Program-made: the position numbers and the translations under genes
The notes under the pieces: generated by a model
The model's input: only the letters and a program-made list of their open reading frames with translations
The model's database searches: none
Told to the model about the DNA's origin: nothing
Part shown: piece after piece, positions 1 through 7,677 of the stretch
Position numbering within the stretch: the stretch's first letter is position 1
Layout of the letters: each line of letters begins with the position of its first letter
Assembly (NCBI GenBank): GCA_038222915.1
Contig: JBBRHH010000063.1
Location: 1 to 16,334, forward strand
Reading direction: 5' to 3'
Source: JBBRHH01 sp038222915
Lineage (GTDB): Bacteria > Planctomycetota > Phycisphaerae > Tepidisphaerales > Tepidisphaeraceae
Length of the DNA stretch: 16,334 nucleotides

Positions 1-16
1 AAGAAAATGATTTAGG

Positions 17-1231
17 TTAGTCCCGCCCAAGCACAACCGGCCCGTGCTCCGCCATCGGCCCCCGTACCGGCCGCTTTTCCCCAGACCGCAAGAACGTTCG
101 GGCCGGCGTCTCGATCCACTTCAAGCAAAGCACCGACACCGCCACGCACAACACCGCCGCCCCGATCGAAAGCGCCTTCGCCTTCGCATTCGGATGATCC
201 AGATCGCTCAGGTGATTCAGTATCAAAATCGCGATCCAGTGAATCATGTAAAGCGAGTAACTCGCCTCCCCCAGCAGAATCATGATCGGCCGCTCCAGCA
301 GCCACGAAAGAAACGTCGGGCCCGACCCAAGCACCACAATGATCAAAGCAAAAAACGGTGTATACAACGCATACCAGTAAAGCACTTCCGTCAAAGGCAG
401 ATGCTTCATCGTCGCCGCGATAACGCCCAGTACGCCGAACAGACCAAGCGCCAGCAACCCATCACGCCCGCCCCGGTCGTCCAGAATCTTCGGCCGGCAC
501 AGCAGAAAAATCTCGCCGGCACAGCACCCAATGAAAAATTCAAACACCCGCCCAAACGGCATCTTGTACACCAGCTCATCGAGAATCTCGTAAGCCTCGC
601 CGCCGCTGTGATGGCGGAACACTACAAACCGCGCCCCCAGCAACACCACAACCTGAACAAACCAGCAAGTTGCGGCCAGCCACAAAAGCCCGCCCAGTGT
701 CCGGAATCGCTCCATCACCCAGGCCACGAAAAACGGAAACGTCGCATAGAAAAACGCCTCGCACGCCACACTCCACGCCGGCAGGTTCCAAAGCTTCTGA
801 TAGGTGATGCTCGGCACATACACCTGCAGCAATAGCAGGTTCGCAATCCACGACGGCACCAGGTGCGACCGGTGCACGTCCGCCGCCTTCACCCACAGCA
901 CGTCATCCACCGACAGAACCCACAAAAACACCGGCGTGATCGCCACCAGCACCACCAGGTGCATCGGATACACCCGGGCAAACCGCGCCTGCGCAAATCG
1001 CTTGAACGCCGCCGCCGGCACACCCTTTCGAAACCATTCCCGATAATTAAAAGTGAGAATAAATCCGCTGAGAATAAAGAAGAACGAAACCCCCGCCCGC
1101 CCATGCTGCGCCAGTCCCATAAATCGGCCATGCGGTTCAACCGACGAAACCCGCCCGAAATGCAGCATCAGAACGGCCAACGCCGCCAGAAATCGAACAC
1201 TCGTCAATGGGCGCAGATGCTGCTTGTTCAT
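17..1231 (-). CDS. OafA-type integral membrane acyltransferase (acyltransferase family 3)
   Basis: This is a 404-residue polytopic membrane protein of the acyltransferase-3 (OafA/YrhL) family, which moves acyl groups, often acetyl, onto cell-envelope sugars. The substrate cannot be read from sequence. Family marks are visible: an N-terminal 'LTSVRFLAAL...MLHF' with Arg13 and His24, 'FFFILSGF' near 50-57, an Arg-rich 'ARFARVYPMH' near 82-91, 'WSVACEAFFY' near 153-162 and 'GEASYSLYMIHW' near 321-332. About ten hydrophobic helices are spread along it, and the length is normal for the family. I chose the ATG at 1231; a TTG three codons upstream (1240) is possible but less likely. A GGGGA lies about 10 bases upstream. 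Codons mostly end in G, as in other minus-strand genes here. It lies downstream of the DUF6797 gene on the same strand with a candidate promoter between them. A second family member is at 12428-13642. Family assignment is firm; substrate unknown. Confidence 0.9.
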   Translation of the reverse strand: MNKQHLRPLTSVRFLAALAVLMLHFGRVSSVEPHGRFMGLAQHGRAGVSFFFILSGFILTFNYREWFRKGVPAAAFKRFAQARFARVYPMHLVVLVAITPVFLWVLSVDDVLWVKAADVHRSHLVPSWIANLLLLQVYVPSITYQKLWNLPAWSVACEAFFYATFPFFVAWVMERFRTLGGLLWLAATCWFVQVVVLLGARFVVFRHHSGGEAYEILDELVYKMPFGRVFEFFIGCCAGEIFLLCRPKILDDRGGRDGLLALGLFGVLGVIAATMKHLPLTEVLYWYALYTPFFALIIVVLGSGPTFLSWLLERPIMILLGEASYSLYMIHWIAILILNHLSDLDHPNAKAKALSIGAAVLCVAVSVLCLKWIETPARTFLRSGEKRPVRGPMAEHGPVVLGRD

Positions 1232-1283
1232 CGTGTACAAATCCCCGCGCGGCCAAATTCAATCCACAATTCCTATGATCGCC

Positions 1284-1312
1284 ATACAACCCGCGCGGCA
1301 TTACCTTGTCAA
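1284..1312 (-). promoter_or_regulatory. candidate sigma-70-type promoter for the acyltransferase gene
   Basis: On the minus strand a perfect TTGACA (1307-1312) is followed, after exactly 17 bases, by TTGTAT (1284-1289). The -10 match is only 3 of 6, so the call rests mainly on the -35 box, the ideal spacing and the position about 50 bases upstream of the ATG. It would let the acyltransferase be transcribed independently of the upstream DUF6797 gene. Confidence 0.4.
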
Positions 1313-1315
1313 CTC

Positions 1316-1345
1316 GCCCCGTATCAGGGGCATCAGGGATCAGGG
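1316..1345 (-). repeat. small hairpin and triple CCCTGAT repeat at the 3' end of the DUF6797 gene
   Basis: On the minus strand, CCCTGAT occurs three times in 23 bases starting at the stop codon (plus-strand ATCAGGG at 1323-1329, 1332-1338 and 1339-1345). The last copy overlaps a 5-bp hairpin, GCCCC (1316-1320) with GGGGC (1327-1331). No T-run follows, so this is not a classical intrinsic terminator. It may be chance or a minor repeat expansion. Confidence 0.35.
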
Positions 1346-3688
1346 TACGCGGTTGATCGTATTGAAAATGTCCAGCTTCATCGGCGCGCCATCCGCCGTC
1401 TTCAATTTCACCTTGATCATCATCTGCATCACCGGCGCAATCTCCGGAATCTCCAGCATCACCGACTTGCCGTCCGGCGAAACCGTGATCGACTTGATCT
1501 CAACCGTGTCATGCCCTTTCTTGTTCGGCTCCTTCACCGAAAACTCCGGCGAGCCATATTCCTTCGTCCACTTATAGTTCCACTGCTCGATCCCATAGTT
1601 GTTCGCGTCGGCCGCCGTCGCCGTCTCCAGTGGCTGCGTAAACGTCAGCTCGATCCCGGTATGCTTCACGTGCATCGCCTGAATGCTCACCACGGGCTTG
1701 CCGGTATATCGCACGCGCTGAAAAGCCCCATCCCGCCCGCCACTCGTCTGCCAGCCTTTTAGTCCAGCCAGATAAAGCTGCCCATCGGCCGGATTAAACC
1801 GCGCCCGCATGATTCCCGTCGCAAAGCTCAGCGGAAATTTCACAAACCCCGCCTGCGCCTCATCGCCCACGCGCTCCATCATCACATGAAACAGCGAGCA
1901 CGTTCCGTAAGAAGTCGCGATCAGATCGTTGGTAAACGGCCCCCATTTGTCCGAAGTAATCCAAGCCTGCCCGCCGCTCGAATTGTCGATCACATCATGC
2001 GAACCCGGCACGCCATTGTGCGGCAGCCAGCAAAGCGGGTTGTCATACCTCGTCGGCTTCGGATCGCGATGCGCCGTCCCCATGCATCCATAAAAGCCAC
2101 CCTGCTTCACAAGGTTGATCCGCGAAGAAGGCGTCCAGATCCCTTCATTGTCCGAACAGGTAATCTCCCCATGCGGCCCGGTGCTGCTGCCATTCGGAGC
2201 GCGCAACCCAGTCGCATAAACCTCCAGCTTGCTGCCGTCCTTGCTCACCTTCATCACACAGCCATTGTTTGCCGCGATCGGATCGAACTCCTGCGTCCCC
2301 AGCAGCGGGGCGCCCTTGGTAAAAAAGAAATCACCGTTCGTGTCCGTCTGCAGATCGAAGCAGAACTCGTGGAAGTTCGCCGTCACCGTCACGTCGTTAT
2401 TAAAAGTCTCGTAAAAGTCGGCCTCCCCATCCTTGTTCAGATCCTGCAGCCGCGTGATCTGATCCCGCCCCAGCGCATAAACCACATCATTCACGATCTT
2501 CAACCCGAGCGGCTGAAACAGCCCCGTTGCATATCGCTTCCAAGTCAACTTATCGAGCTTGGCGTCGATCCCAGAAACGATCCACACATCACCGTTCCAA
2601 GTCGAAATCGCGGCCCGGCCATCCGAGAAAAAATCAAACCCGCCAAACCTCAGCCACGATTTCCATTGATTGTCCTCGGGCGACGTAACCGTATCGACCG
2701 TATACGCGTTGTCATCCTTCCCGAGCTCCCCGTGTGTTGAAAGCGCCTGCGGATACCGCACCGGCCCACCATGCGTAAGCGTCTCCGGATCAACAACCGG
2801 ATCTTTGGCAAACCCCGCAACCGCCGAAGTGTCCGCCTTGTCAGTCTTCACAAGAACGATTTTGAATATCGCGGGCGCAGCAATTGCCGGCAGTTTCAAA
2901 TGCAGCCGCTTCCCATCCACAATCTCCCACGCAGCCCCGGCCGGCCCACGCACCAGCGCCGCCGCCGTATTCCCAAGAACCGCAAGCGACTTATCCCCCG
3001 CATCCACATTCGCCGGCCCGCCATCCGCCTCCGCCACCAGCAGCGTCAACGGCCCTGAAGATTTCTCAATCCGAATAGTCCGCGTAATCGCCTGCTTGTC
3101 ATCCACAACCACCGACCCCGGCAGCTCCAGAATCTTGCAATCGCCAACCGTATATGAAAGCACCACCTGATCCCCATGCACATACAGTCCCCGATACTTC
3201 GCCCAGTCGGCCGGCAGCGGACCCCACTGCGAGCTGCGCGGATCTTTAAAATCATCGCCCTTCGCCCAGCCCGGCCCAGGCCGCGTCGCAAAACTGAGCG
3301 GCCCGCGAATCGCCGGCCGCGACCCCTCCGGCGGCCGATGCGTCCCGTCAAACGGCGTCCCCATCAACTCCAGCGGCTTTTGGGTCCACCCCGCCGCCAT
3401 CCGCAGCAGATCCGTATCAAAACAGACGCCGGCCTCGTGGGAGGCGTCGCCGACGCGGACGCAGATGCCTTTGAATGTGATGGCGTCCTTTGGCCAGGGC
3501 ATGGTGATGGAGGCGGTGAGGAAAGGGCCGTAGTCCATCTGGTTCCAGCGCTGTCTGGACTCGTGGGGGCGGTTGAAGAGGAAGGAGGAGGCGTCGACCG
3601 GATTGGGCTGATCGGCGGCGTGAAGCTGGCTTGCGGTGAGGAGGAACAAGAGCGCAATTGCGATCACGAATTTGCGTTGGATGGGCAT
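1340..3688 (-). CDS. secreted DUF6797-type beta-propeller protein
   Basis: This is an approximately 782-residue exported protein. The start at 3688 gives a clean signal peptide: 'MPIQRK', a hydrophobic core 'FVIAIALLFLLTA', then 'LHAADQ' with likely cleavage near residue 25. A GTG 14 codons upstream (3730) would bury it. The N-terminal third ('RWNQMDYGPFLTASI', 'GICVRVGD', 'GLYVHGDQVVLSYTVGD') matches my recollection of DUF6797 proteins, which are abundant in planctomycetes and verrucomicrobia. Residues of about 330-660 read as a glucose-dehydrogenase-like six-bladed propeller ('DGRAAISTWNGDVWIV', 'ATGLFQPLGL', 'ATGLRAPNG'). A calcium-loop-like 'DLNKDGEADFYE' lies near 416-427. A beta-rich tail follows ('GIELTFTQPLE'). 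I see no CxxCH haem site, although relatives can carry a cytochrome domain. Function is unproven; carbohydrate or sulfatide breakdown is only a guess. Codons 1-88 end mostly in C, while the next 60 end mostly in G, an abrupt change (see findings). Confidence 0.8.
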   Translation of the reverse strand: MPIQRKFVIAIALLFLLTASQLHAADQPNPVDASSFLFNRPHESRQRWNQMDYGPFLTASITMPWPKDAITFKGICVRVGDASHEAGVCFDTDLLRMAAGWTQKPLELMGTPFDGTHRPPEGSRPAIRGPLSFATRPGPGWAKGDDFKDPRSSQWGPLPADWAKYRGLYVHGDQVVLSYTVGDCKILELPGSVVVDDKQAITRTIRIEKSSGPLTLLVAEADGGPANVDAGDKSLAVLGNTAAALVRGPAGAAWEIVDGKRLHLKLPAIAAPAIFKIVLVKTDKADTSAVAGFAKDPVVDPETLTHGGPVRYPQALSTHGELGKDDNAYTVDTVTSPEDNQWKSWLRFGGFDFFSDGRAAISTWNGDVWIVSGIDAKLDKLTWKRYATGLFQPLGLKIVNDVVYALGRDQITRLQDLNKDGEADFYETFNNDVTVTANFHEFCFDLQTDTNGDFFFTKGAPLLGTQEFDPIAANNGCVMKVSKDGSKLEVYATGLRAPNGSSTGPHGEITCSDNEGIWTPSSRINLVKQGGFYGCMGTAHRDPKPTRYDNPLCWLPHNGVPGSHDVIDNSSGGQAWITSDKWGPFTNDLIATSYGTCSLFHVMMERVGDEAQAGFVKFPLSFATGIMRARFNPADGQLYLAGLKGWQTSGGRDGAFQRVRYTGKPVVSIQAMHVKHTGIELTFTQPLETATAADANNYGIEQWNYKWTKEYGSPEFSVKEPNKKGHDTVEIKSITVSPDGKSVMLEIPEIAPVMQMMIKVKLKTADGAPMKLDIFNTINRVP

Positions 3689-3829
3689 TGGGGCATTTTG
3701 AGGGGAAGCAGGGCGGATGGGAAGAGGCACGCGGGCACCGAGGCCCGTGAGCCCGGGAAACGTGCCGAGAATCTGCGCCCAACTGGGTTGCGTGTCGGGT
3801 TTGCGGGCGTGGTTTTTCGTAAGTGGGCG

Positions 3830-3852
3830 TTTGGCCAGCCGATTGGGCCAAA
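3830..3852 (+). promoter_or_regulatory. 7-bp perfect inverted repeat just upstream of the small unknown gene
   Basis: TTTGGCC (3830-3836) and GGCCAAA (3846-3852) are perfect inverted repeats around a 9-base spacer, ending four bases before the ATG at 3857. It could be an operator for a dimeric regulator, or an RNA hairpin limiting translation of the kinase operon. No T-run follows, so it is not a terminator. The role is inference. Confidence 0.4.
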
Positions 3853-3856
3853 GCTG

Positions 3857-4276
3857 ATGTTTTCAACTCACTTCATTTCACCAGGTGATGTGTCTCAGGA
3901 TGACATTGAAAACATTGCGTGTGTGAACCGGCTGTGGACGGATCGGGGCGGACTGCCGAACGACCCGTTCCTGGCGGTTAATTCCATTCCTACGGAAAAA
4001 TGTTGGTGGCAAGGGGTTCCCAAAGACTGGTGGAACGAGGTCGAGTTGGACGACGATGAGCTGATGCTGGTGGCCGACCTTCCCGCGAATAGCATATTCG
4101 TCATCCGGATTCATATCGCGGAGCCGGAGCCATTGCCTGAATTTCGTCCTCCAATTATTGAACGGTTTGGAGGGTTCTTTACGGTCGATGAACGGCGTTT
4201 TGATCGGAGCTCTCTTGACGGACCGCCCGGCCACATTAGACGAGTTGCTTCAAGGCTGCAGGAAGTTGCTGGTTAA
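3857..4276 (+). CDS. small acidic protein of unknown function, upstream of the two-component pair
   Basis: This is a 139-residue open frame starting with ATG and ending five bases before the earliest possible kinase start. I do not recognise the family. It is soluble and acidic with aromatic patches ('CWWQGVPKDWWNEVELDDDELML', then 'ADLPANSIFVIRIHIAEPEPLPEF'). It has no signal peptide, membrane segment or repeated motif. The composition (Trp and Asp/Glu rich, few rare residues) looks more like protein than the opposing frame does. The frame stays open further upstream only because it shadows the antisense DUF6797 gene, so I start it at the first ATG after that gene. No clear ribosome site is seen, and a 7-bp inverted repeat sits directly upstream. 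Close spacing suggests cotranscription with the kinase, possibly as an accessory protein. It could also be a spurious frame. Confidence 0.5.
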   Translation: MFSTHFISPGDVSQDDIENIACVNRLWTDRGGLPNDPFLAVNSIPTEKCWWQGVPKDWWNEVELDDDELMLVADLPANSIFVIRIHIAEPEPLPEFRPPIIERFGGFFTVDERRFDRSSLDGPPGHIRRVASRLQEVAG

Positions 4277-4281
4277 ACCGA

Positions 4282-5391
4282 GTGGGTTTCGAGCCCGGTT
4301 GGCATGAATCCCGGCGGCCGAGCCGGGTCGCATTCAAATCAGAAAGACTGGAGCGTCATTTGAAGCGGCGACCTTCGAATCCTGTTTTGTTTCCGGTCAT
4401 CGGTGGTTCGCTGGCGCTTCTCGCGGGAGTTGCCTATGTGGATTATGTCACCGGACCGGAGATTCGGTTCTCACTTTTGTATGCGGCGCCGGTGCTGATC
4501 GCGACCTGGTTTGCGGGGCGACGCGCCGGCTGTGTGATGGCGCTCATCTGCAGCGTGGCGTGGATTGTTGTAGAGCTGAATGAAGGCGTAGAATATAGCC
4601 TGCGAGCGTATGCTGCCTTGAACACGGCCATACGATTGGTGCTTCTGATCCTGACGGCATATCTATGTTCGGCATTTAAAAACCTGAGCACCCGCCTGGC
4701 TGAAATGGTCGACGAGCGGACCCACGCACTTCGCGAACTCTCGATTCGCCTGTCGCAGGCAGAGGAGCTTGAGCGCCGCCGGCTGGCGCACGATGTCCAT
4801 GACGGCCTGGGCCAGGTCCTGACCGTGCTGAAGCTCAATCTGACCGCGGCGATTTCTGAATCCGCAACCGGAGTAATTCCGTCAAACCGTATTGGCGATG
4901 CCGTCAATCTGATTACCGACCTGATTGACCGCGCTCGGACTCTGACGTTCGACCTGCACCCGACGATGCTGGACACGCTGGGACTCGTGCCCACTCTTAA
5001 ACATTACGCGGAGCAATTCGGGCGTCAGGCGCAGGTTGAAGTGACCGTCAACGAAGAGGGCCGGGCAACGCCGCTGTCGACGATCCTTTTGAATTACATG
5101 TTCCGATCCGTCAAGGAGCTGTTGACCAACGCTGTCAAGCACGGGAAGGCAAAGCAAATTGTCGTCTCCATGTTCTGGGGCGACGGCCGGTTGCGCGTCA
5201 TTGTCGACGACGACGGTATTGGATTTGATACCAGCTCTGTGTTTGACAGCCGAAGCAAGACCGGCATTGGATTGGCGGGTATTCGCGAGCGGATTGGGTT
5301 TCTGGGCGGGGATTTTAGCGTAGAATCCATCGTTGGCTCAGGGACGCGCGTTGTCCTTGACCTGCTTTTAAGCCATGCGGAGGAACGATGA
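4282..5391 (+). CDS. membrane-bound NarL/DegS-type sensor histidine kinase
   Basis: This is a 369-residue sensor kinase that phosphorylates itself on His and passes the phosphate to the regulator encoded next. Four hydrophobic helices lie near residues 35-55, 63-80, 83-99 and 113-131, with short loops and no large extracellular domain. Sensing is therefore probably within or at the membrane. A short coiled region (about 136-166) leads to the HisKA_3 dimerisation box 'RRRLAHDVHDGLGQ', with His173 as the expected phospho-acceptor. The ATPase domain has an N-box 'VKELLTNAVKHG' (Glu279, Asn283), G1 'DDDGIGFD' (309-316) and G2 'GIGLAGIRERI' (328-338), so it looks catalytically intact. The start given is GTG. 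A TTG at 4360, with GGAG six bases upstream, would remove 26 atypical residues and is a serious alternative. The last bases overlap the regulator (ATGA), implying translational coupling. Codon use is more balanced than in neighbouring genes. Confidence 0.9.
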   Translation: MGFEPGWHESRRPSRVAFKSERLERHLKRRPSNPVLFPVIGGSLALLAGVAYVDYVTGPEIRFSLLYAAPVLIATWFAGRRAGCVMALICSVAWIVVELNEGVEYSLRAYAALNTAIRLVLLILTAYLCSAFKNLSTRLAEMVDERTHALRELSIRLSQAEELERRRLAHDVHDGLGQVLTVLKLNLTAAISESATGVIPSNRIGDAVNLITDLIDRARTLTFDLHPTMLDTLGLVPTLKHYAEQFGRQAQVEVTVNEEGRATPLSTILLNYMFRSVKELLTNAVKHGKAKQIVVSMFWGDGRLRVIVDDDGIGFDTSSVFDSRSKTGIGLAGIRERIGFLGGDFSVESIVGSGTRVVLDLLLSHAEER

Positions 5392-6047
5392 TCCCGACGG
5401 TCTTAGTGGTGGACGACCAGACCCTCGTGCGATCGGGAATCCGGTCGCTGCTCGACGGAACTTCGGAAGTTCGCGTGATCGGCGAGGTGGGTTCAGGAAA
5501 CGAAGCGCTGGAGATCTGCCGCAAGCTGACTCCCGATATCGTGCTGGCCGACGTCGAAATGCCGCACCTTAACGGCATTGAGCTGGCCCGGCAGATTTCC
5601 AAGGCCTATCCGAAGACATCCGTGATCATGGTTTCGATGCACAGCGATGAACAATATGTAATCGAGGCGCTCCGCGCCGGTGCAGTCGGTTATGTGCTGA
5701 AGGATGCGGCGATTGCCGAGCTTCTTACGGCGATCCGTACGGTAGCCGGGGGACAGAGATATTTGAGCCCAAGCTTAACTGATGTGGTTATGACGGACTA
5801 TGTTCGTCGATCGCGGGGAGAACAGTCCAGCAGCGAACTGGATAAGCTGTCGCCGCGCGAGCGCGAAATTCTGCAGTTGATTTCAGAAGGATTTACGTCG
5901 GTTAAGGTGAGCGAAATGCTTTTTCTGAGCGTAAGAACGGTGGACACGCATCGCACCAATATTATGCAGAAGCTGAAGATTCATTCGATCGCCGGGCTTA
6001 CGAAATTCGCGATTAGTCATGGACTGACTTCCACGCGCATCAAGTGA
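5388..6047 (+). CDS. NarL/FixJ-family response regulator with LuxR-type DNA-binding domain
   Basis: This is a 219-residue two-component regulator, the evident partner of the overlapping kinase. The receiver domain (about 4-120) has the acidic pocket Asp9-Asp10, the phospho-acceptor Asp55 in 'PDIVLADVEMP', Ser83 in the Thr/Ser position and Lys105 in 'GYVLKDA'. All switch residues are present. A linker of about 30 residues leads to a LuxR-type helix-turn-helix: 'LSPREREILQLISEGFTSVKVSEML' then 'VRTVDTHRTNIMQKL' (about 153-200). The usual 'KEIA' turn reads 'VKVSEM', a mild variation. The length is normal. The ATG overlaps the kinase stop as ATGA. Target promoters are unknown. No intrinsic terminator follows before the esterase remnant. 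Function class is firm. Confidence 0.93.
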   Translation: MIPTVLVVDDQTLVRSGIRSLLDGTSEVRVIGEVGSGNEALEICRKLTPDIVLADVEMPHLNGIELARQISKAYPKTSVIMVSMHSDEQYVIEALRAGAVGYVLKDAAIAELLTAIRTVAGGQRYLSPSLTDVVMTDYVRRSRGEQSSSELDKLSPREREILQLISEGFTSVKVSEMLFLSVRTVDTHRTNIMQKLKIHSIAGLTKFAISHGLTSTRIK

Positions 6048-6101
6048 GATTTTTGCGGTGATGCGGGGTGGGCGCGGATTGCAGATCATTATCGATCCAA
6101 C

Positions 6102-6343
6102 AACGTGGCAAGGTAGGTCGAAATCTTTTTTGCCGAGGCCGACGTAGACGCAGGCGGGTTTGTCAGTTGTGTATTGGGCGGGGATGTCGACGCTGCTGTC
6201 GCGACCGGTGCCGGGGTAGATCTTTGAACCTTCGGATGCAAAGGAGAAGGTTCTGCCTATGGGGACGCCGTGGGGTTTGGAGTCTGGGTCGGGTTCGTAG
6301 TTGTCGATGTCGGCGGCGCGGGTGGGTGGGATAACGTGGCGAG
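6102..6343 (-). repeat. 11-bp imperfect direct repeats flanking the esterase remnant
   Basis: AACGTGGCAAG (6102-6112) and AACGTGGCGAG (6333-6343) match at 10 of 11 positions in the same orientation. Together they bracket almost exactly the stretch with esterase homology. They lie in the same reading frame of the remnant (reading 'CHVV' and 'RHVI' on the minus strand). They may be a target-site duplication or the substrate or scar of slippage recombination. Confidence 0.5.
6113..6332 (-). pseudogene. remnant of a secreted putative esterase (enterochelin-esterase-like), N-terminal part only
   Basis: One minus-strand frame reads 'ADIDNYEPDPDSKPHGVPIG' followed by 'KIYPGTGRDSSVDIPAQY' and 'KPACVYVG'. 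These words match, as I recall them, the mature N-terminus of planctomycete putative esterases (alpha/beta hydrolase, Fes/PF00756 type: 'PDS...GVPKG...FPGT.RDYWVYVPAQYD..KPA'). About 70 codons remain. No start codon or signal peptide precedes it: an in-frame TAA lies six codons before the first homologous proline. After 'KKDFDLP' the homology stops and no Ser-His-Asp catalytic core follows. Its codons end mostly in C, unlike intact minus-strand genes here, so it probably came from the other orientation or elsewhere. The ends coincide with 11-bp direct repeats. Not functional as an esterase. Confidence concerns the homology, which a protein search would settle. Confidence 0.6.
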
Positions 6344-6441
6344 ATTACGGCCAACACAGCGGTGCACCTCTGACCGTGGAATAATTCAACCGAAAAAGTG
6401 GTTTGATCGAATAAGCTCAGAGTGCGCGGTTGGCACCGTGC

Positions 6442-6486
6442 AAAAAAAGGAGAGCCGGACCGCTGGAGGGCGCGCGATCCGGCTCT
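6442..6486 (-). terminator. intrinsic (Rho-independent) terminator downstream of the UbiA-like gene
   Basis: Read on the minus strand, AGAGCCGGA (6478-6486) pairs perfectly with TCCGGCTCT (6451-6459) as a 9-bp GC-rich stem with an 18-base loop. Two C's and a run of seven T's follow (plus-strand A-run 6442-6448). It lies about 110 bases beyond the stop codon of the UbiA-like gene. The AT-rich stretch between it and that stop (6487-6599) holds no gene that I can see. Confidence 0.75.
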
Positions 6487-6599
6487 GGAGGGTCAACGTT
6501 AATTATTCCAACACAAGTTTTGTAACATAAAACACACAGCGGTCAAGGAAAAAACCAAAAATCTTTCCCAACTTACCGTTCCCACGCGATTATTGGACC

Positions 6600-7619
6600 T
6601 CAGGCCCGTTTGAACTCTGGCTTTTGCGACAGCAGCAATAAATTCGACCACCATCGCATGAGTTGAACACTAAGGTAAGCAAGTGGTAGAAACACAAGCA
6701 GAATGGCCGCCGCAGCCACTCGAACGTACGCCGCCGTAAACGCCACGTCATAAAGAATCAGCCACAGCAGCCCATACAACATCAGCTTCTGCCCCGCCGC
6801 CCGCGAGTTGGGCGCAGTCCGCCGAATCCGCCATCCCACCACCAGAAATCCGATCACCGCCACCCCCGGCAGAACCAGCCCCGGAGTAATCCACATCCCC
6901 ATCGGGACATGATGGCTCGCCAGCCGCCACCACCATCCCGCGATCGCCACCAGATTCACAAACGCAAGCCCGCCCGCCACCACCCACCAGTGCCGCCGCG
7001 TAAGCGTCGGCCGCTTCTCCTCCCAGCAATAAGCCACCGCCGACAGAATCGCCACGTGGTCCAGCAGCAGCAGGGGGTGCCATAACAGCGGCACCCGCGG
7101 CGCTGGAATCAGTGCATGGAAAAATCGAATCAACCCCAGCGTCAGCAACCCCGGCGCGACCAGGTATTTGCCGGCGAAATCATAAAACGTAATCAGCCCG
7201 GCCGTGAACACGATCAGCCAAAGGCTGATCCATCCCTCCATCTGCCAGTGGTCGTGTGCAAGAAAAGCGACGCCACCCAGGATGGCCGCCGCGATCAGGG
7301 AAAAGCAGATCAGATACGCCGTAAAAAGCCCGATCCGCCCCGAAGGCAGTGGCCGATGCGCCGCAATCGCACTGTCGCGCCGTCGATCGATAATGTCATT
7401 CAGCGACATTCCAAACCCATAAAGCCCAATCGAGATCAGCGCCACCGCCAGCATCAGACGCGAAGGCAGAACCTGCAAGAGCGGAAGCTTCTGGGTGGAA
7501 GCATCCCGCGCCGCGCGCAGCAAGAGCGTGCACTGCGCATTGGAGATCGCAGTAAACACAAGCGCCATCCGCGTAAACTGCAAGGCGGATAGCAGTCGTT
7601 GGGAAAGATTCGTAAGCAT
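6600..7619 (-). CDS. UbiA-like prenyltransferase family membrane protein
   Basis: This is a 339-residue integral membrane protein with about nine hydrophobic helices. UbiA-family enzymes attach polyprenyl chains to aromatic or other acceptors inside the membrane. The first Asp-rich motif is complete: 'NDIIDRRRDSAIAAHRPLPSG' has Asn74, Asp75, Asp78 and Asp82 and the typical 'RPLPSG' tail. The second motif is not canonical. 'ITFYDFAGKYL' (143-153) sits where the family often has a Tyr/Lys element, and 'CWEEKRPTLTRR' (198-209) offers two glutamates where a DxxxD is expected. Activity and substrate are therefore uncertain. ATG start; no clear ribosome site. Codons are G-ending. It lies 58 bases downstream of the LRR/PQQ gene on the same strand and may be cotranscribed with it. 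An intrinsic terminator follows. The acceptor cannot be inferred; a diverged menaquinone or ubiquinone enzyme is possible. Confidence 0.75.
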   Translation of the reverse strand: MLTNLSQRLLSALQFTRMALVFTAISNAQCTLLLRAARDASTQKLPLLQVLPSRLMLAVALISIGLYGFGMSLNDIIDRRRDSAIAAHRPLPSGRIGLFTAYLICFSLIAAAILGGVAFLAHDHWQMEGWISLWLIVFTAGLITFYDFAGKYLVAPGLLTLGLIRFFHALIPAPRVPLLWHPLLLLDHVAILSAVAYCWEEKRPTLTRRHWWVVAGGLAFVNLVAIAGWWWRLASHHVPMGMWITPGLVLPGVAVIGFLVVGWRIRRTAPNSRAAGQKLMLYGLLWLILYDVAFTAAYVRVAAAAILLVFLPLAYLSVQLMRWWSNLLLLSQKPEFKRA

Positions 7620-7677
7620 GATCGAAGCGTCGCGTTAAAGACTATTCGGCGAGAAGGGGATTGGAAAGCGGAAGTTG

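Noticed and set aside
44..1762. Plus-strand open frames opposite the first acyltransferase and the DUF6797 C-terminus
   Set aside because: Arg/His/Pro/Gln-rich shadow translations with no motif. The minus strand carries clear family motifs in both genes.
1340..3688. Cytochrome c (haem-binding) domain in the DUF6797 protein
   Set aside because: Relatives may carry one, but no CxxCH occurs in this chain.
3176..3856. Upstream extension of the small unknown plus-strand frame into the DUF6797 gene
   Set aside because: This part is antisense to a clear secreted protein, and its composition changes at about 3850. Only the part from the ATG at 3857 is plausible.
3424..6345. Single simple inversion of the whole 3424-6345 block
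   Set aside because: Both ends show reversed codon bias, but inverting the block does not rebuild an esterase or a DUF6797 gene at either junction, and the kinase operon inside is balanced and not reversed.
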